A stretch of 64,000 nt of DNA from DASQPR01 sp963831705 (GCA_963831705.1 CAWHRE010000009.1:124001-188000), one strand, 5' to 3'; counted from the first letter of the stretch, positions 19,099 to 28,149 are shown. Notes: generated by a model not told the origin, from the sequence alone. Translations and numbers: made by a program.

Positions 19099-19689
19099 AT
19101 GCGACGTCCGGACGAGATGAGCGCCTTACTGGAAAGCGCATCCGCGGGCAGTCAGTCAGCGTGGAACGAGATCGTTGAGCGGTATACGAATCTGCTGTGG
19201 GCGGTGGGTCGCGCGTACCGGCTGGATACCGCCGCCACCAATGATGTGATCCAGACCACCTGGCTACGGCTCATCGAGAACATCGATCGGATCCGCGAAC
19301 CCGAGAGGCTTGCCGGTTGGCTCGCGACCACGGCTCGCCGCGAATGCGTACGCGTGCTGCAACAAACCGGCCGCGAGCTTCCGGCGTGGGACGTCGAGAC
19401 GTTCGCCGAGCTGGGCGATCAGGCTCCGGCACTCGATCACGGGCTACTGACCGACGAGCGCGACGCCGTTCTGTGGGGTTGCTTCCGGCAGCTATCCGAC
19501 CGATGCCAGCGGTTCCTGCGCGTCCTGACGTCGGTCGACCGTTCGAGCTACACCGACGTGGCGGCCGTGTTCGGCGTACCGATCGGATCCATCGGCCCAA
19601 CCCGGATGCGCTGCCTCGAACGTCTACGCGAATTGATCCGAGGTACCGGATACGCGTTCGATGCCCGAACCGAGAGGATGTCGTCATGA
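19099..19689 (+). CDS. Sigma-70 family (ECF-like) RNA polymerase sigma factor
   Basis: 196 aa. Region 2 spans about residues 15-75 (AWNEIVERYTNLLWAVGRAYRL, DVIQTTWLRLIENIDRIREPERLAGWLATTARRE) and region 4 about 125-190 (LSDRCQRFLRVL...YTDVAAVFGVPIGSIGPTRMRCLERLREL). The 'GSIGPTRxRCLxRLR' helix is typical of a group found widely in actinobacteria. No anti-sigma factor with a ZAS motif is adjacent. The ATG at 19099 is preceded by GAGAGGTGGGG. Its stop overlaps the next start by four bases. It likely drives the protease cassette that follows; this is inferred from context. Confidence 0.85.
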   Translation: MRRPDEMSALLESASAGSQSAWNEIVERYTNLLWAVGRAYRLDTAATNDVIQTTWLRLIENIDRIREPERLAGWLATTARRECVRVLQQTGRELPAWDVETFAELGDQAPALDHGLLTDERDAVLWGCFRQLSDRCQRFLRVLTSVDRSSYTDVAAVFGVPIGSIGPTRMRCLERLRELIRGTGYAFDARTERMSS

Positions 19690-20180
19690 CCGACGAGATG
19701 GCCGACGCCGTGACGAATGCGACGAGCGACGACGCATTGATGGCACATATCGGTCGCGTCGTCGCCCGGGTCGACCCGGCGCCGGACGAGGCGTACGAGA
19801 TCGGTCGTCAGGCTTTTCTCTCCCACCGGCTCGACGAGGAGCTGGCCGACCTCGTCGCCGACTCCCGCGCGGAGGCGGGCTCGGTCCGCTCGTGGGGCGA
19901 GGACGTACGGCTACTGACCTACCGATGCCCGGGCCTGACGATCGAGGTGCAGGTATCGCGGGAGGGGCCGGGGTTCCACGTGCTCGGCACGCTCGTACGC
20001 GGATCGCAGAGTCCGAACGGTGGCCGGATCCACCTGGAGACCGCCGACGGCCCGGCGGCTTCGGCCGTCATCGACAACGACGATCGGTTCGAGTTCACGT
20101 CGGTTCCCGAGTCGCTGGTCCGGCTGCGAATCGAACCGGCCGGGCGATCCAGCGTCACCACGGCGTGGCTGGAGATGTGA
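19686..20180 (+). CDS. 164-aa protein coupled to the sigma factor
   Basis: No family is recognised with certainty. It is acidic and soluble. Residues 1-60 are predicted helical (MADAVTNATSDDALMAHIGRVVARVDP; AYEIGRQAFLSHRLDEELADLVADS). Residues ~75-164 look like a beta-sandwich resembling carboxypeptidase-regulatory or prealbumin-like folds (LLTYRCPGLTIEVQV; RIHLETADG; FEFTSVPESLVRLRIEPAG). ATGA overlap makes it translationally coupled to the sigma factor. It has no zinc or ZAS motif and no membrane helix, so a classical anti-sigma role is not shown. It may be a partner or effector of the CHAT/subtilase pair on its 3' side. Confidence 0.75.
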   Translation: MTDEMADAVTNATSDDALMAHIGRVVARVDPAPDEAYEIGRQAFLSHRLDEELADLVADSRAEAGSVRSWGEDVRLLTYRCPGLTIEVQVSREGPGFHVLGTLVRGSQSPNGGRIHLETADGPAASAVIDNDDRFEFTSVPESLVRLRIEPAGRSSVTTAWLEM

Positions 20181-20215
20181 CCGGCGGTCCGCCGCGACGA
20201 TCGTCGCCGAGAAGT

Positions 20216-22843
20216 TCATGCACCCCAAACGTTGAAAGAGCCGGCCGTCACCGCCGCCAGGTCGTCGCCCGCCGCCTGCCGACCGAGCAGCGCCGCCTCC
20301 GGCAGCGTCCGGCCGAGTGCCAGCGAGCGGTGCACCGACGACATGAACGGTACGGCGGCACGATCATTGACCGGCCCCACGCTCGCGAGCACGTTCGCCG
20401 TACCGACGCGCAGCAACCCGCCGACGAGACCGAGCAGCTCCTCCACGCCGACCGGTGCGGAAACGCCGGAGTCGCACGCGGACAGCACCACGTTGTGCGG
20501 CGCCGGACGCAGACGATCGAAGTCGTGTACGAACAAGGCGCCGTCGTCCAGCCGCAACGACGAGAACAGCGGGCTGTCCGCGCGGAACGTACCGTGGGCG
20601 GCAATGTGCGTCACCCACACTCCGGACATCGCTTCGACCACATCGTCGACCGTGGAAGGTGCCGCACCGGCACTCGTCCCCAGCGTCGTCAGACGGTCGT
20701 CGGAGTAGAGCTCGGCGAGATCGATCACCTCGGCCCCACCGGTTTCCAGGTCCGGCCCGGCGACGAGCAATACCCGTCGATCGGATCCGATGTCGGCGGC
20801 GGCCGCTGCGGCTCGCATCCACATCACGGCGGACGGCGCGACCGTCAACGGCACGTCCGCGAGCACCGGCAGGAGTCCCCACGGTACGGCGTGCAGACGG
20901 GCCGGTGGCACCACGACCACCGGCGCCGAACCGGCCGTCAACCGATCCGCGACCGGCCCGAGCAGTGCGCGTTGCAACCGCCCGGCCGTACCGGCGACGT
21001 CGATCTCCCGGCCGAATGCGGCCCGGCGCAGCGCGAACTGCGCGAATTGGAGCTCGCGCAACGCAGCCGACACCGGACCGACCGCAAACCGACGCATCCG
21101 TCCCTGGCCGACCACGACCGCGTGCAGCGTGCCGCTCGCTTCCAGCAGGACGACCATCCGCGCCGGGCCGAGCCGGTCGAGCAGCGCGGCGACATCGAGC
21201 CGCGGCACCGAACCGTGCGACCCGGACAGGTACCGGCGCCGTTTGCGGACCGCAGCCTCTCCCTCATCGCGCTGCTGCCTGGCCAGCACCGTGGGCGCAC
21301 CGGCCTGCTCCGCCTCCTCCAGCCGGCGGACCGCGCTGCGAACCGCGGCGAGATCGCGTTCCAGCAGCGGATCCTCGGACGGCCGGACAGACGGCTCGGC
21401 CAACGATGTGGCTCGGGACCGCTCCGACCAATAGAGCATCAGCCGCGGCACCCCTCGACGCGTGGCCGCATTCACCGCGAATTCACTGAGGTCGCGGGCG
21501 TGCCACGTGGCCACCGCTCGGAGCTCAGCGGCGCCGAACAACAGCCGGTACTCGTCGAGCGCATCGAGTCCGTGGCCGCATGCCGCGAGCAGGCCATGCT
21601 CCCCCGGCGTGGTGGCGGCCTGCATCGCGACCGCGAGCCAAGCGGTCGCCCGGGACAGCGCCGAACCCCGCCCCCGGTACGTCCCGGCGGCGGCGAGGCT
21701 GGCCGACACGACGTCGGTCCGGTGCTTCGCATCGGCGATTCGCGCGGCCAGCAGGTACGCGAGCGGCGCATCCGAATCGCGTACCGCATCGAGCCGGCCG
21801 GCCACCTCCACCGCGGCGGTGAGCTGCCGCGATCCCTGGTCGCCGCCAAGATGGCGGGCCTGGCATTCGAGCAGCCGCGCACGATCGGCGAGCCGGTCGT
21901 TGCCCTGCGCCTGGAACATCTGCCGAGCCGAACGAGCCCAGATCTGGGCACGGCTCGGCTGTTCGGCTGCGAGCGCCACCTTCGCCGCGAACGTCATCAG
22001 TTCGGCGCGTCGGATCGGCAAATCGCGGTACAACGTCACGGCGAAATCGGCCTCCGCGACCGCCTCGGCCATCAACCCGGCCGCGAGCAGTGCGTGGCCT
22101 CGGTCCAGGATCACCTCCGCGTTGACGATGTCGAACTTGCGATAGCGTCGGTCCACGTCGTCCAACATCCGCAGCGCCCGGGGCAGGTCCCCGCGACGAG
22201 CCGCCGCATCCGCCCGGTTGTGGCTTACCTCAATCGACTCACGATCCTGGCCGAGCCGGTCGTACCGGATGCCGGCCGCTTCGGCGTCGGCTTCGGCCCG
22301 ATCAAGAGCGCCGATCGCGAGGTACGTGTGGCCACGGTTGTTCAGAATCCGGGCCTCCCAGAGCACGTCGCCCGCGCGTCGTGCAGCCACGAGCGCGAGT
22401 CGGAGGTCCGCAATGGACTCGTCGAACCGGCCGAGTTGGCGCAGTACGTGCGCTCGCCGCAGCCGAACCTTCGCCAGCAACAGGCCGTGCGCCTGGCTCG
22501 CCGCCGCCTCGAGCCGGGCCAAACCCGAGCGCGTACGACCGGCCATCACCTCGGTCGCACCGAGCGTCGCCTGTACGTCGATCTCCCGTTCCGAATCGTT
22601 CGTCGCGCGTGCATGACGCAGCGCCGTCCGGAGTTCCGGCAGTGCAGCGGGCACCTCGCCGCGATCGCGCAGGACGATGCCGATCGCCTGTCGTGCGTAC
22701 GAGGCGGTGACGTGGTCGGGCTCGGTTGCCAGCAGACGGCGAGCCGACTCCAGCGCTTCGGCCGGTCGGCCCAACGCAAGAGCGAGCAGGTCCGCCGGGT
22801 CCATCTGGCGATCTTTCGCTACCACGCTGGCAATGGTAGACAT
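20216..22843 (-). CDS. TPR-CHAT protein (caspase-like protease domain)
   Basis: About 875 aa. Residues ~15-480 are tandem TPR-like helical hairpins (LGRPAEALESARRLLATEPDHVTA; LGRFDESIADLRLALVAARRAGD; LLAAGLMAEAVAEADFAV). Residues ~600-875 are a CHAT domain, a caspase-fold cysteine peptidase. The catalytic His is in HIAAHGTF (near 750) and the Cys in VVLSACDSG (near 790); both are intact. No signal peptide or membrane segment, so it acts in the cytoplasm. ATG 22843 (or GTG 22846) is only 28 bp from the start of the divergent subtilase gene. It is convergent with the 164-aa gene. In other bacteria TPR-CHAT proteins are activated by partner-sensing and cleave specific protein targets. Confidence 0.88.
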   Translation of the reverse strand: MSTIASVVAKDRQMDPADLLALALGRPAEALESARRLLATEPDHVTASYARQAIGIVLRDRGEVPAALPELRTALRHARATNDSEREIDVQATLGATEVMAGRTRSGLARLEAAASQAHGLLLAKVRLRRAHVLRQLGRFDESIADLRLALVAARRAGDVLWEARILNNRGHTYLAIGALDRAEADAEAAGIRYDRLGQDRESIEVSHNRADAAARRGDLPRALRMLDDVDRRYRKFDIVNAEVILDRGHALLAAGLMAEAVAEADFAVTLYRDLPIRRAELMTFAAKVALAAEQPSRAQIWARSARQMFQAQGNDRLADRARLLECQARHLGGDQGSRQLTAAVEVAGRLDAVRDSDAPLAYLLAARIADAKHRTDVVSASLAAAGTYRGRGSALSRATAWLAVAMQAATTPGEHGLLAACGHGLDALDEYRLLFGAAELRAVATWHARDLSEFAVNAATRRGVPRLMLYWSERSRATSLAEPSVRPSEDPLLERDLAAVRSAVRRLEEAEQAGAPTVLARQQRDEGEAAVRKRRRYLSGSHGSVPRLDVAALLDRLGPARMVVLLEASGTLHAVVVGQGRMRRFAVGPVSAALRELQFAQFALRRAAFGREIDVAGTAGRLQRALLGPVADRLTAGSAPVVVVPPARLHAVPWGLLPVLADVPLTVAPSAVMWMRAAAAAADIGSDRRVLLVAGPDLETGGAEVIDLAELYSDDRLTTLGTSAGAAPSTVDDVVEAMSGVWVTHIAAHGTFRADSPLFSSLRLDDGALFVHDFDRLRPAPHNVVLSACDSGVSAPVGVEELLGLVGGLLRVGTANVLASVGPVNDRAAVPFMSSVHRSLALGRTLPEAALLGRQAAGDDLAAVTAGSFNVWGA

Positions 22844-22871
22844 CACTCGACCTTAGGAGTTGATCAGACGA

Positions 22872-24170
22872 ATGACTGACTACGTGGCACGGGGCCCGAA
22901 CGATTCCTACGATTCCTCCGGCGACGATCGCGAGCCGGATCGGCATGACCATCCACCGTTGACACCGGAGCAGCAAATCGAGCGGCTCGATCGCCAGATC
23001 GCATTGATCCTGGAGAGCATCGACGGCGCCGCCGCGCACATGATCGCACCGGGCGAGCTCGATTACCTCTACATCAAGGGCCGGATTCTGGTCCGCGACG
23101 CCGATCTCGACCGGGTCAGTGCGGTCGTACCGGGCCAGGTCATCGACGCGCTCGTCAACGGCGTCTCGGTGTACGCGCCGGCCGACCTGAACACGCAGGA
23201 GGCGCTGGCCACAATCGACGCCAACCTCGGTATCGGCGTCGCCACGCCGGATCACATCTTCCACGTCTCCGGCGGATCGAGCTGCTGCCCGGCGACCGAA
23301 CCGGATCCGGCCGGCCCGCACGCGTACCCGCCACTGGTACCGGCCGGCTCCGGCCACGGTACGGGCATGTTGGTCGAGGTCGTCGACACCGGTTTCCTTC
23401 CGTTCGTCAGCGCTCAGCACGGCTGGCTGCACGGCGTTACCGGCGATGTCGAGCACTACCAGGCACCGAACCTCGGCCCGTACATCGGTCACGGCACGTT
23501 CGTCGCGGGCGTCGTCCGGGGGATCGCACCGGACTGCGATATCCACGTGAACGGGTTCCTGACCAACGGTGGAGCGATCGAAGAATCGAAGATCCTGGTC
23601 AGTCTGCATCATGCGGTGAATCGCTCGCCCGACGTGATCAGCATGTCGGCGGGGACCACGACCCGGCACAACCTGCCGCCGCTGGGTTTCGAGGTGCTCT
23701 GGAACGAGCGGCTTCGGCACCTGAAAGGTACGGTCCTCGTCGCCGCGGCCGGCAACAACAGCAGCCGTCGACCGTTCTGGCCGGCCGCGTTCGAATGGGC
23801 GGTCTCGGTCGGCTCCGTCGACGGCGACGGTCGCCGGTCCGAATTCTCCGACTTCGGCAGCTGGGTCGACGTGTACGCGCTCGGTCGCGACCTGGTGAAC
23901 GCGTACCCGGACGGGTTCTACACGTACAACGAACCACCGCGCGTCGGTGAGCAGGCCGAATTCAAGACCGGCCTGGCTCGCTGGAGCGGCACGTCGTTCG
24001 CTACGCCGCTGGTGGCCGGCATGATCGCCGCCCGCGCGTCGCGTACCGGCCAGAGTGGACGTGCGGCGGCCGGCTCGATTCTGCGGATCGCACAGGCCCA
24101 CGCGACCGCGGGCGTCGGGGCGATCGCGCACGCGAGCACGACGTTCGAGCCGGATCCGCGCGGCTACTGA
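22872..24170 (+). CDS. Cytoplasmic S8 (subtilisin-like) serine protease
   Basis: 432 aa. The catalytic triad is visible: Asp172 (VEVVDTG), His207 (YIGHGTFVAGVV), Ser375 (WSGTSFATPLVAG), with the oxyanion Asn295 in AAAGNNS. Residues 1-160 are an N-terminal extension with an acidic, Asp-rich start and the segment RILVRDADLDRVSAVVPG, not a typical I9 propeptide. No signal peptide, transmembrane helix or sorting motif is present, so it is probably intracellular. The ATG lies 28 bp from the divergent CHAT gene start, so the two likely share a control region. A hairpin terminator follows the TGA. Confidence 0.9.
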   Translation: MTDYVARGPNDSYDSSGDDREPDRHDHPPLTPEQQIERLDRQIALILESIDGAAAHMIAPGELDYLYIKGRILVRDADLDRVSAVVPGQVIDALVNGVSVYAPADLNTQEALATIDANLGIGVATPDHIFHVSGGSSCCPATEPDPAGPHAYPPLVPAGSGHGTGMLVEVVDTGFLPFVSAQHGWLHGVTGDVEHYQAPNLGPYIGHGTFVAGVVRGIAPDCDIHVNGFLTNGGAIEESKILVSLHHAVNRSPDVISMSAGTTTRHNLPPLGFEVLWNERLRHLKGTVLVAAAGNNSSRRPFWPAAFEWAVSVGSVDGDGRRSEFSDFGSWVDVYALGRDLVNAYPDGFYTYNEPPRVGEQAEFKTGLARWSGTSFATPLVAGMIAARASRTGQSGRAAAGSILRIAQAHATAGVGAIAHASTTFEPDPRGY

Positions 24171-24182
24171 GCGATCCGGGTC

Positions 24183-24210
24183 GGTGTCCGGGCGTACGCG
24201 TCCGGACACC
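24183..24210. terminator. Hairpin after the S8 protease gene
   Basis: GGTGTCCGG and CCGGACACC form a perfect 9-bp stem around a ten-base loop, 12 bp after the protease stop codon. No U-tract follows. Confidence 0.5.
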
Positions 24211-24267
24211 AACCGGCGGCAGACCTAAGCGACTACCGACACTACGGTTCGCTCGTCGTTGAGACGG

Positions 24268-24438
24268 TCAAGGCCGGCCGGCGTGGCCGTACGGCTGGGT
24301 AGCCGGGATCGCCGAGACCACGAGTCGCTGGCCGGCCGCGTCCGGTACGAACGTTCCGCGTCGGCGCAGCACCGGCCACGACGCCGCGGTCCAGACGCCG
24401 AACGCGATCACCACGATCTTGAGTCGAGTCAGCGGCAT
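24268..24438 (-). CDS. Small single-pass membrane protein, 56 aa
   Basis: ATG at 24438 to TGA at 24268. Residues ~6-24 form one hydrophobic helix (RLKIVVIAFGVWTAASWPVL) followed by a basic cluster (RRR) and a hydrophilic tail. The coding frame shows typical third-position GC and the topology is coherent, which is why I list it. No family is recognised and the ribosome binding site is weak. It is convergent with the S8 protease and divergent from aroA. Confidence 0.45.
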   Translation of the reverse strand: MPLTRLKIVVIAFGVWTAASWPVLRRRGTFVPDAAGQRLVVSAIPATQPYGHAGRP

Positions 24439-24528
24439 ATCCGGAAGAGTATGGCCTCCGAGCCACTATGCGGGACCGGCGTACGGCGGCCGGAATCAGC
24501 GCCATCAGCACGGGTAATGTCGGCTTTG

Positions 24529-24566
24529 GACGTGGCGAACAAACGTAGACGTGGCGAGCAAACGTA
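24529..24566. repeat. 19-bp tandem direct duplication upstream of aroA
   Basis: GACGTGGCGAACAAACGTA is followed directly by GACGTGGCGAGCAAACGTA (one mismatch). The second unit ends at the aroA ribosome binding site. It creates two in-frame GTG codons upstream of the preferred aroA start and could affect start selection. Confidence 0.7.
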
Positions 24567-24577
24567 GAGGAGTCGAC

Positions 24578-25861
24578 GTGGCACGAGTCGTGGCCCAAGT
24601 ACCGGGGTCGAAGTCGGCCACGGCCCGGGCGCTGTTCCTTGCGGCCGCCGCCGACGGCATCAGCCGACTTCGGGCGCCACTCGTCTCGGACGACACGAAG
24701 GCGTTCTTTGCCGCACTCGGTGAGCTGGGGTTCGAGACCGCCGCACTCGAGTCCGACCACGACGACCTGATCTGGGCGATTCAGGGTGACGCCGGAGGCG
24801 CGCCGGCAAGGTCGGCTCGCGCCTGGTGCCACGACTCCGGCACTGCCGCCCGGTTCCTGCCGGCGCTCGCCGCACTCGGGCATGGCGAGTACGTGATCGA
24901 CGCCAGCGAGCAAATGCGTGCCAGGCCGATGGAAACGCTGGTCACCGCGCTACGTCAGCTGGACGTCGATATCGACACGGCGCCTGGCGACCGGTTGCCG
25001 CTGACGATCCGCGCGCACGGCGTTGCCGGTGGCGCGCTGTCCATCGACGGGAGCGTGTCCAGCCAGTACCTGTCGGCGCTGTGCATGATGGCGCCGGGCA
25101 CCGAGAAGGGCTTGGAGATCCAGGTCCACGATCTGGTCTCGGTGCCGTACGTCGAATTGACGCTCGCGATGATGCGCGACTTCGGCGCGGAAGCGACGCT
25201 GACTGTGACCGAGGGGAAGGCTGGTCGTACCACCTCAATCGTGATCGAACCGACCGGCTACCGTGCGCGCGACTACATGATCGAGCCGGACGCGTCGACC
25301 GCGTCGTACTTCTTCGCCGCCGCCGCGATCACCGGCGGAACCGTGACCGTTCCCGGGCTCGGCAGCCGATCGCTACAGGGCGACCGACGCTTCGCCACCG
25401 ATGTACTCCCGTCGATGGGGTGCATCGTGGAGAGCACCGAGGACTCGATCACGGTCACCGGGCCGGCGCGCTTGCACAGCCCGGGCGAGGTCAACATGCG
25501 CGACATCAGCGACACGATGATGACACTCGCCGCGATCGCACCGTTCGCGGACGCCCCGATCCGAATCGTCGACGTCGCGAACACGCGGGTCAAGGAGTCC
25601 GATCGGATCGACGCCATCACCGAGGCACTGAACGCGTGCGGCATCACCACCCGCACCGGCCCAGACTGGCTGGAAATCGATCCGGGTACGCCAACCGCCG
25701 GCCACGTCCTGACCCGGTCGGACCACCGGATCGCGATGAGCATGAGTGTGCTGGGCCTGCGTACGCCCGGTGTGGAGTTGGACCATCCAGCATGTGTGGC
25801 GAAGACGTATCCGGAATTTCACGAGGACTTCGCCGCGTTCGGCGCGGCGCTTCTCAGCTAG
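24578..25861 (+). CDS. aroA: 3-phosphoshikimate 1-carboxyvinyltransferase (EPSP synthase)
   Basis: 427 aa. Catalyses phosphoenolpyruvate plus shikimate-3-phosphate to EPSP in chorismate biosynthesis. The N-terminal VPGSKSATARALFLAAAA is the S3P-binding signature, DSGTAARFLPALAAL the PEP-loop variant, VSSQYLSALCMMAP and DYMIEPDASTASYFFAAAAI mid-protein, and RVKESDRIDAITEALNACG and SDHRIAMSMSVLGL near the C-terminus. The GTG at 24578 is preferred because AGAGGAG sits six bases upstream and the family begins there; the frame extends to 24551. No other shikimate genes are nearby. The DSGTAAR motif departs from the common LGNAGTA(M/T)R, as in many actinobacterial enzymes. Confidence 0.92.
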   Translation: MARVVAQVPGSKSATARALFLAAAADGISRLRAPLVSDDTKAFFAALGELGFETAALESDHDDLIWAIQGDAGGAPARSARAWCHDSGTAARFLPALAALGHGEYVIDASEQMRARPMETLVTALRQLDVDIDTAPGDRLPLTIRAHGVAGGALSIDGSVSSQYLSALCMMAPGTEKGLEIQVHDLVSVPYVELTLAMMRDFGAEATLTVTEGKAGRTTSIVIEPTGYRARDYMIEPDASTASYFFAAAAITGGTVTVPGLGSRSLQGDRRFATDVLPSMGCIVESTEDSITVTGPARLHSPGEVNMRDISDTMMTLAAIAPFADAPIRIVDVANTRVKESDRIDAITEALNACGITTRTGPDWLEIDPGTPTAGHVLTRSDHRIAMSMSVLGLRTPGVELDHPACVAKTYPEFHEDFAAFGAALLS

Positions 25862-25869
25862 CGCGTCGA

Positions 25870-25920
25870 AAGATCTTGAAAGCAAAGTGTCGGCACAGCA
25901 CACATATCCTTCAAGATCTT
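25870..25920. repeat. 51-bp palindromic repeat family 2, copy 1
   Basis: Ten-base perfect inverted arms AAGATCTTGA and TCAAGATCTT enclose AAGCAAAGTGTCGGCACAGC and following bases. It lies just after the aroA stop. The internal sequence matches copies at 25943 and 36633. Confidence 0.7.
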
Positions 25921-25942
25921 GTCGGTCGTCCACGAGTGGTGC

Positions 25943-25993
25943 AGATCCTGAAGACTAAAGTGGCGTCAGGACGCAGATATCCTTCACGATCTT
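25943..25993. repeat. 51-bp palindromic repeat family 2, copy 2
   Basis: AGATCCTGAAG at one end pairs imperfectly with CCTTCACGATCT at the other. The core AAAGTGGCGTCAGGACGCAG and ATATCCTTCA match copy 1 in order and spacing and copy 3 more closely. It is in tandem with copy 1, 22 bp apart, between convergent aroA and the aminotransferase gene. Confidence 0.65.
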
Positions 25994-26063
25994 CATGGCG
26001 GCCAACAAGCCGGACGCGAAACGCCGCATGGATCGCGCTCGGCGAGGATGAATACGGAGACGG

Positions 26064-27432
26064 TTAATCGATGAGTTCTTCGACCGCCGCGGTGAACACT
26101 GCGGTGTGCGCGGTGACATCCTCGTCGGTCGTCGTCGGGCACATCAGCGCCATGTTGTGAAACGGCGTCATGAGAATGCCTCGATTGATGGTGTACAGGT
26201 GCATGTACTCGTCGAGCGTGTCATCTCCGGCGGCGGCCGACTCGCCACCATTGCGGGGTGCCGGACGAACGAAACGGTATTCGGCCCGGGCCCCGAGCTG
26301 CGTGATCGACCACGGCAAGTCCCGATCGTCGATCACGGCTCGCACATCGTTCGCGTACCGGGTGGCTAATGTGATCATCCGAGCGAACGCATCCTCGGTC
26401 AGCACGTCGCGGAGTGTCGCGCGCATGGCAGCGAGCGACAACGCGTTACCGGCCAACGTGCCGCCGACACCGCCCACGTCGATGATGTCGGCGGTGCCGG
26501 ACGAGGCCTTGCGGGTCACGGTCGCGGCGACATCGGCCGACAGCCCGTATGCACCGCAGGGAATGCCGCCGCCGAGCGACTTCCCGATCACGAAGATGTC
26601 CGGCTCCAAGCCGTCCCGAGCGGTCATGCCGCCGGGACCGGCCGAGATCGTGTGCGTCTCGTCGATCATCAGCAGGCTGCCGTAGCGGGTGGCGAGCGCC
26701 CGCGACCGTCTCGAGGAAGCCCGGCTCGGGCAGCACAATGCCGATGTTTGTCAGGGCTGGCTCCGCCAGGATCGCGGCCACGTCCCCGTACGCGAGTTCT
26801 CGTTCCAACGCCGCCGCATCGTTCCACTCGACGACTCGGGTGGTCCCGGCCGGATCGACCGCCGGTGCGACGTTGCCGGGCCGGCTCACCGGTACGCCAT
26901 CCGAGCCGACCACGATGAACGCCTCGTCGACCGACCCGTGGTAGCAGTAGGAGAACACAAGTACCTTCGGCCGTCCGGTGACGAGCCGGGCGAGCCGGAT
27001 CGCCCAGCGATTCGCATCGGTCGCGCTCAGCGTGAAGGACCAGATCGGCAGACCAAAACGCCTGGTCAGTTCCGCGCCGACCCACTCGGCATCCTCGCTC
27101 GGCAACATCGTCGTGATACCGCCCAGGGTGCCGATCCGCTCCTGCACCGCCCGTACGGTCGGCTCGGGTGAATGGCCGGCCATCGCACCGGTGTCGCCGA
27201 GCGCGAAGTCGATGTACGTGTGGCCGTCCACATCGTTGATCCGGTTGCCGCGAGCCTCGGTGAACGTCAGGGGGAAGCCGCCCGCCCATTTGCTCATCCA
27301 CGTCATCGGTACGCGTCCAAGCAGGTGATCGGAGCGGTTCCATGCATCGAAGGAACGTGGGTGGGCGGCGCGGTAGGCGGCACGTTCGCGCTCGAGTGCC
27401 GCGCCCAGCCGGGCCGTGTCGATCTGAGCCAT
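26064..27432 (-). pseudogene. Class III aminotransferase (glutamate-1-semialdehyde aminomutase-like), one frameshift
   Basis: About 455 aa after removing one extra G near 26699. PLP-dependent fold type I: substrate and cofactor regions TFTEARGNRINDVDGHTYIDFALGDTGAMAGHS near 60-90, FTLSATDANRWAIRLAR, YCYHGSVDEAF, then MIDETHTISAGPGG with the PLP-binding Asp/Glu and VIGKSLGGGIPCGAYG with the Schiff-base Lys. It resembles HemL and omega-aminotransferases, but no haem genes are nearby, so the substrate is unassigned. ATG 27432 is preferred; ATG 27441 is an alternative. All catalytic motifs are intact on both sides of the single shift. Confidence 0.82.
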
Positions 27433-27469
27433 GATCAGCATGTTAGGCCCTCGACCGGCGGTTAATTCG

Positions 27470-28063
27470 ATGGACGACGATGGCGCGGGTGGGGACGATT
27501 GGCGCATGCTCCTCGAATTCGTCAGCGACGGCGGAGGGTCGTCGATCGCGATCATCCCCCGGAACGACGGCGTCGTTGTCGAGCTGCACGGATATGATCG
27601 CCGGCACCGCGTACCACATGATCTTGCACATGCCGTGACCGAACGCGAACTCGGACTCGCCGACGGCGTCTTCGGGTCGATCGCCGGTGGCGCGTTCTTC
27701 GCCAGCGTGCGCGTGCGGAGCGGACGGCAGCGCTACGACGCCGCGGCCCGCAGCAAGCGGATTCTGGACATGAACCAGAGGGCGCTGACCGTTGCCGAAG
27801 TGATGGCCGGCATCGTGCATGACGCGTTCGAGCACCCCGGTGGCGACGATCCGTACGAGAAGGGTCGCATCGATTGGGCCATCGTGTGCCCCGATCCGTA
27901 CCCATGGAGCGCCGACGACATCGCGGGCGCGGTTCGGAAACTGTCCGAGGTGGCCGCCGAGTGGCAACGCGACGGGCGCGTGGAGCTGTTCTGGCCGGAT
28001 CGGTTGGTCAGCCGTGTGCCGGTCGAGCGGGGAATTAAGCGCGGACGTACCGGCCGCCGTTGA
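27470..28063 (+). CDS. Conserved hypothetical protein
   Basis: 197 aa from ATG 27470; ATG 27506 (MLLEFVSDGG) is an equally reasonable start with GGGGA upstream. The segment VPHDLAHAVTERELGLADGVFGSIAGGAFF recalls small actinobacterial proteins of unknown function that share an HDxAH-like helix. The rest is alpha/beta without known motifs, ending in a basic tail (RGIKRGRTGRR). Divergent from the aminotransferase and followed by the PPTase on the same strand. Confidence 0.65.
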   Translation: MDDDGAGGDDWRMLLEFVSDGGGSSIAIIPRNDGVVVELHGYDRRHRVPHDLAHAVTERELGLADGVFGSIAGGAFFASVRVRSGRQRYDAAARSKRILDMNQRALTVAEVMAGIVHDAFEHPGGDDPYEKGRIDWAIVCPDPYPWSADDIAGAVRKLSEVAAEWQRDGRVELFWPDRLVSRVPVERGIKRGRTGRR

Positions 28064-28149
28064 AAATGTCGGCTGTCGGACTGTCCTCGGTCAATTTGGC
28101 AGCGCTTACCCCATCCACGGCGTCACTCATTTGCACTAGATTCCAGGGT

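Noticed and set aside
19661..22879. Plus-strand open frame of over 1000 codons across the sigma-partner and CHAT genes
   Set aside because: Antisense shadow of the CHAT gene; the composition is Arg/Pro-rich without domains.
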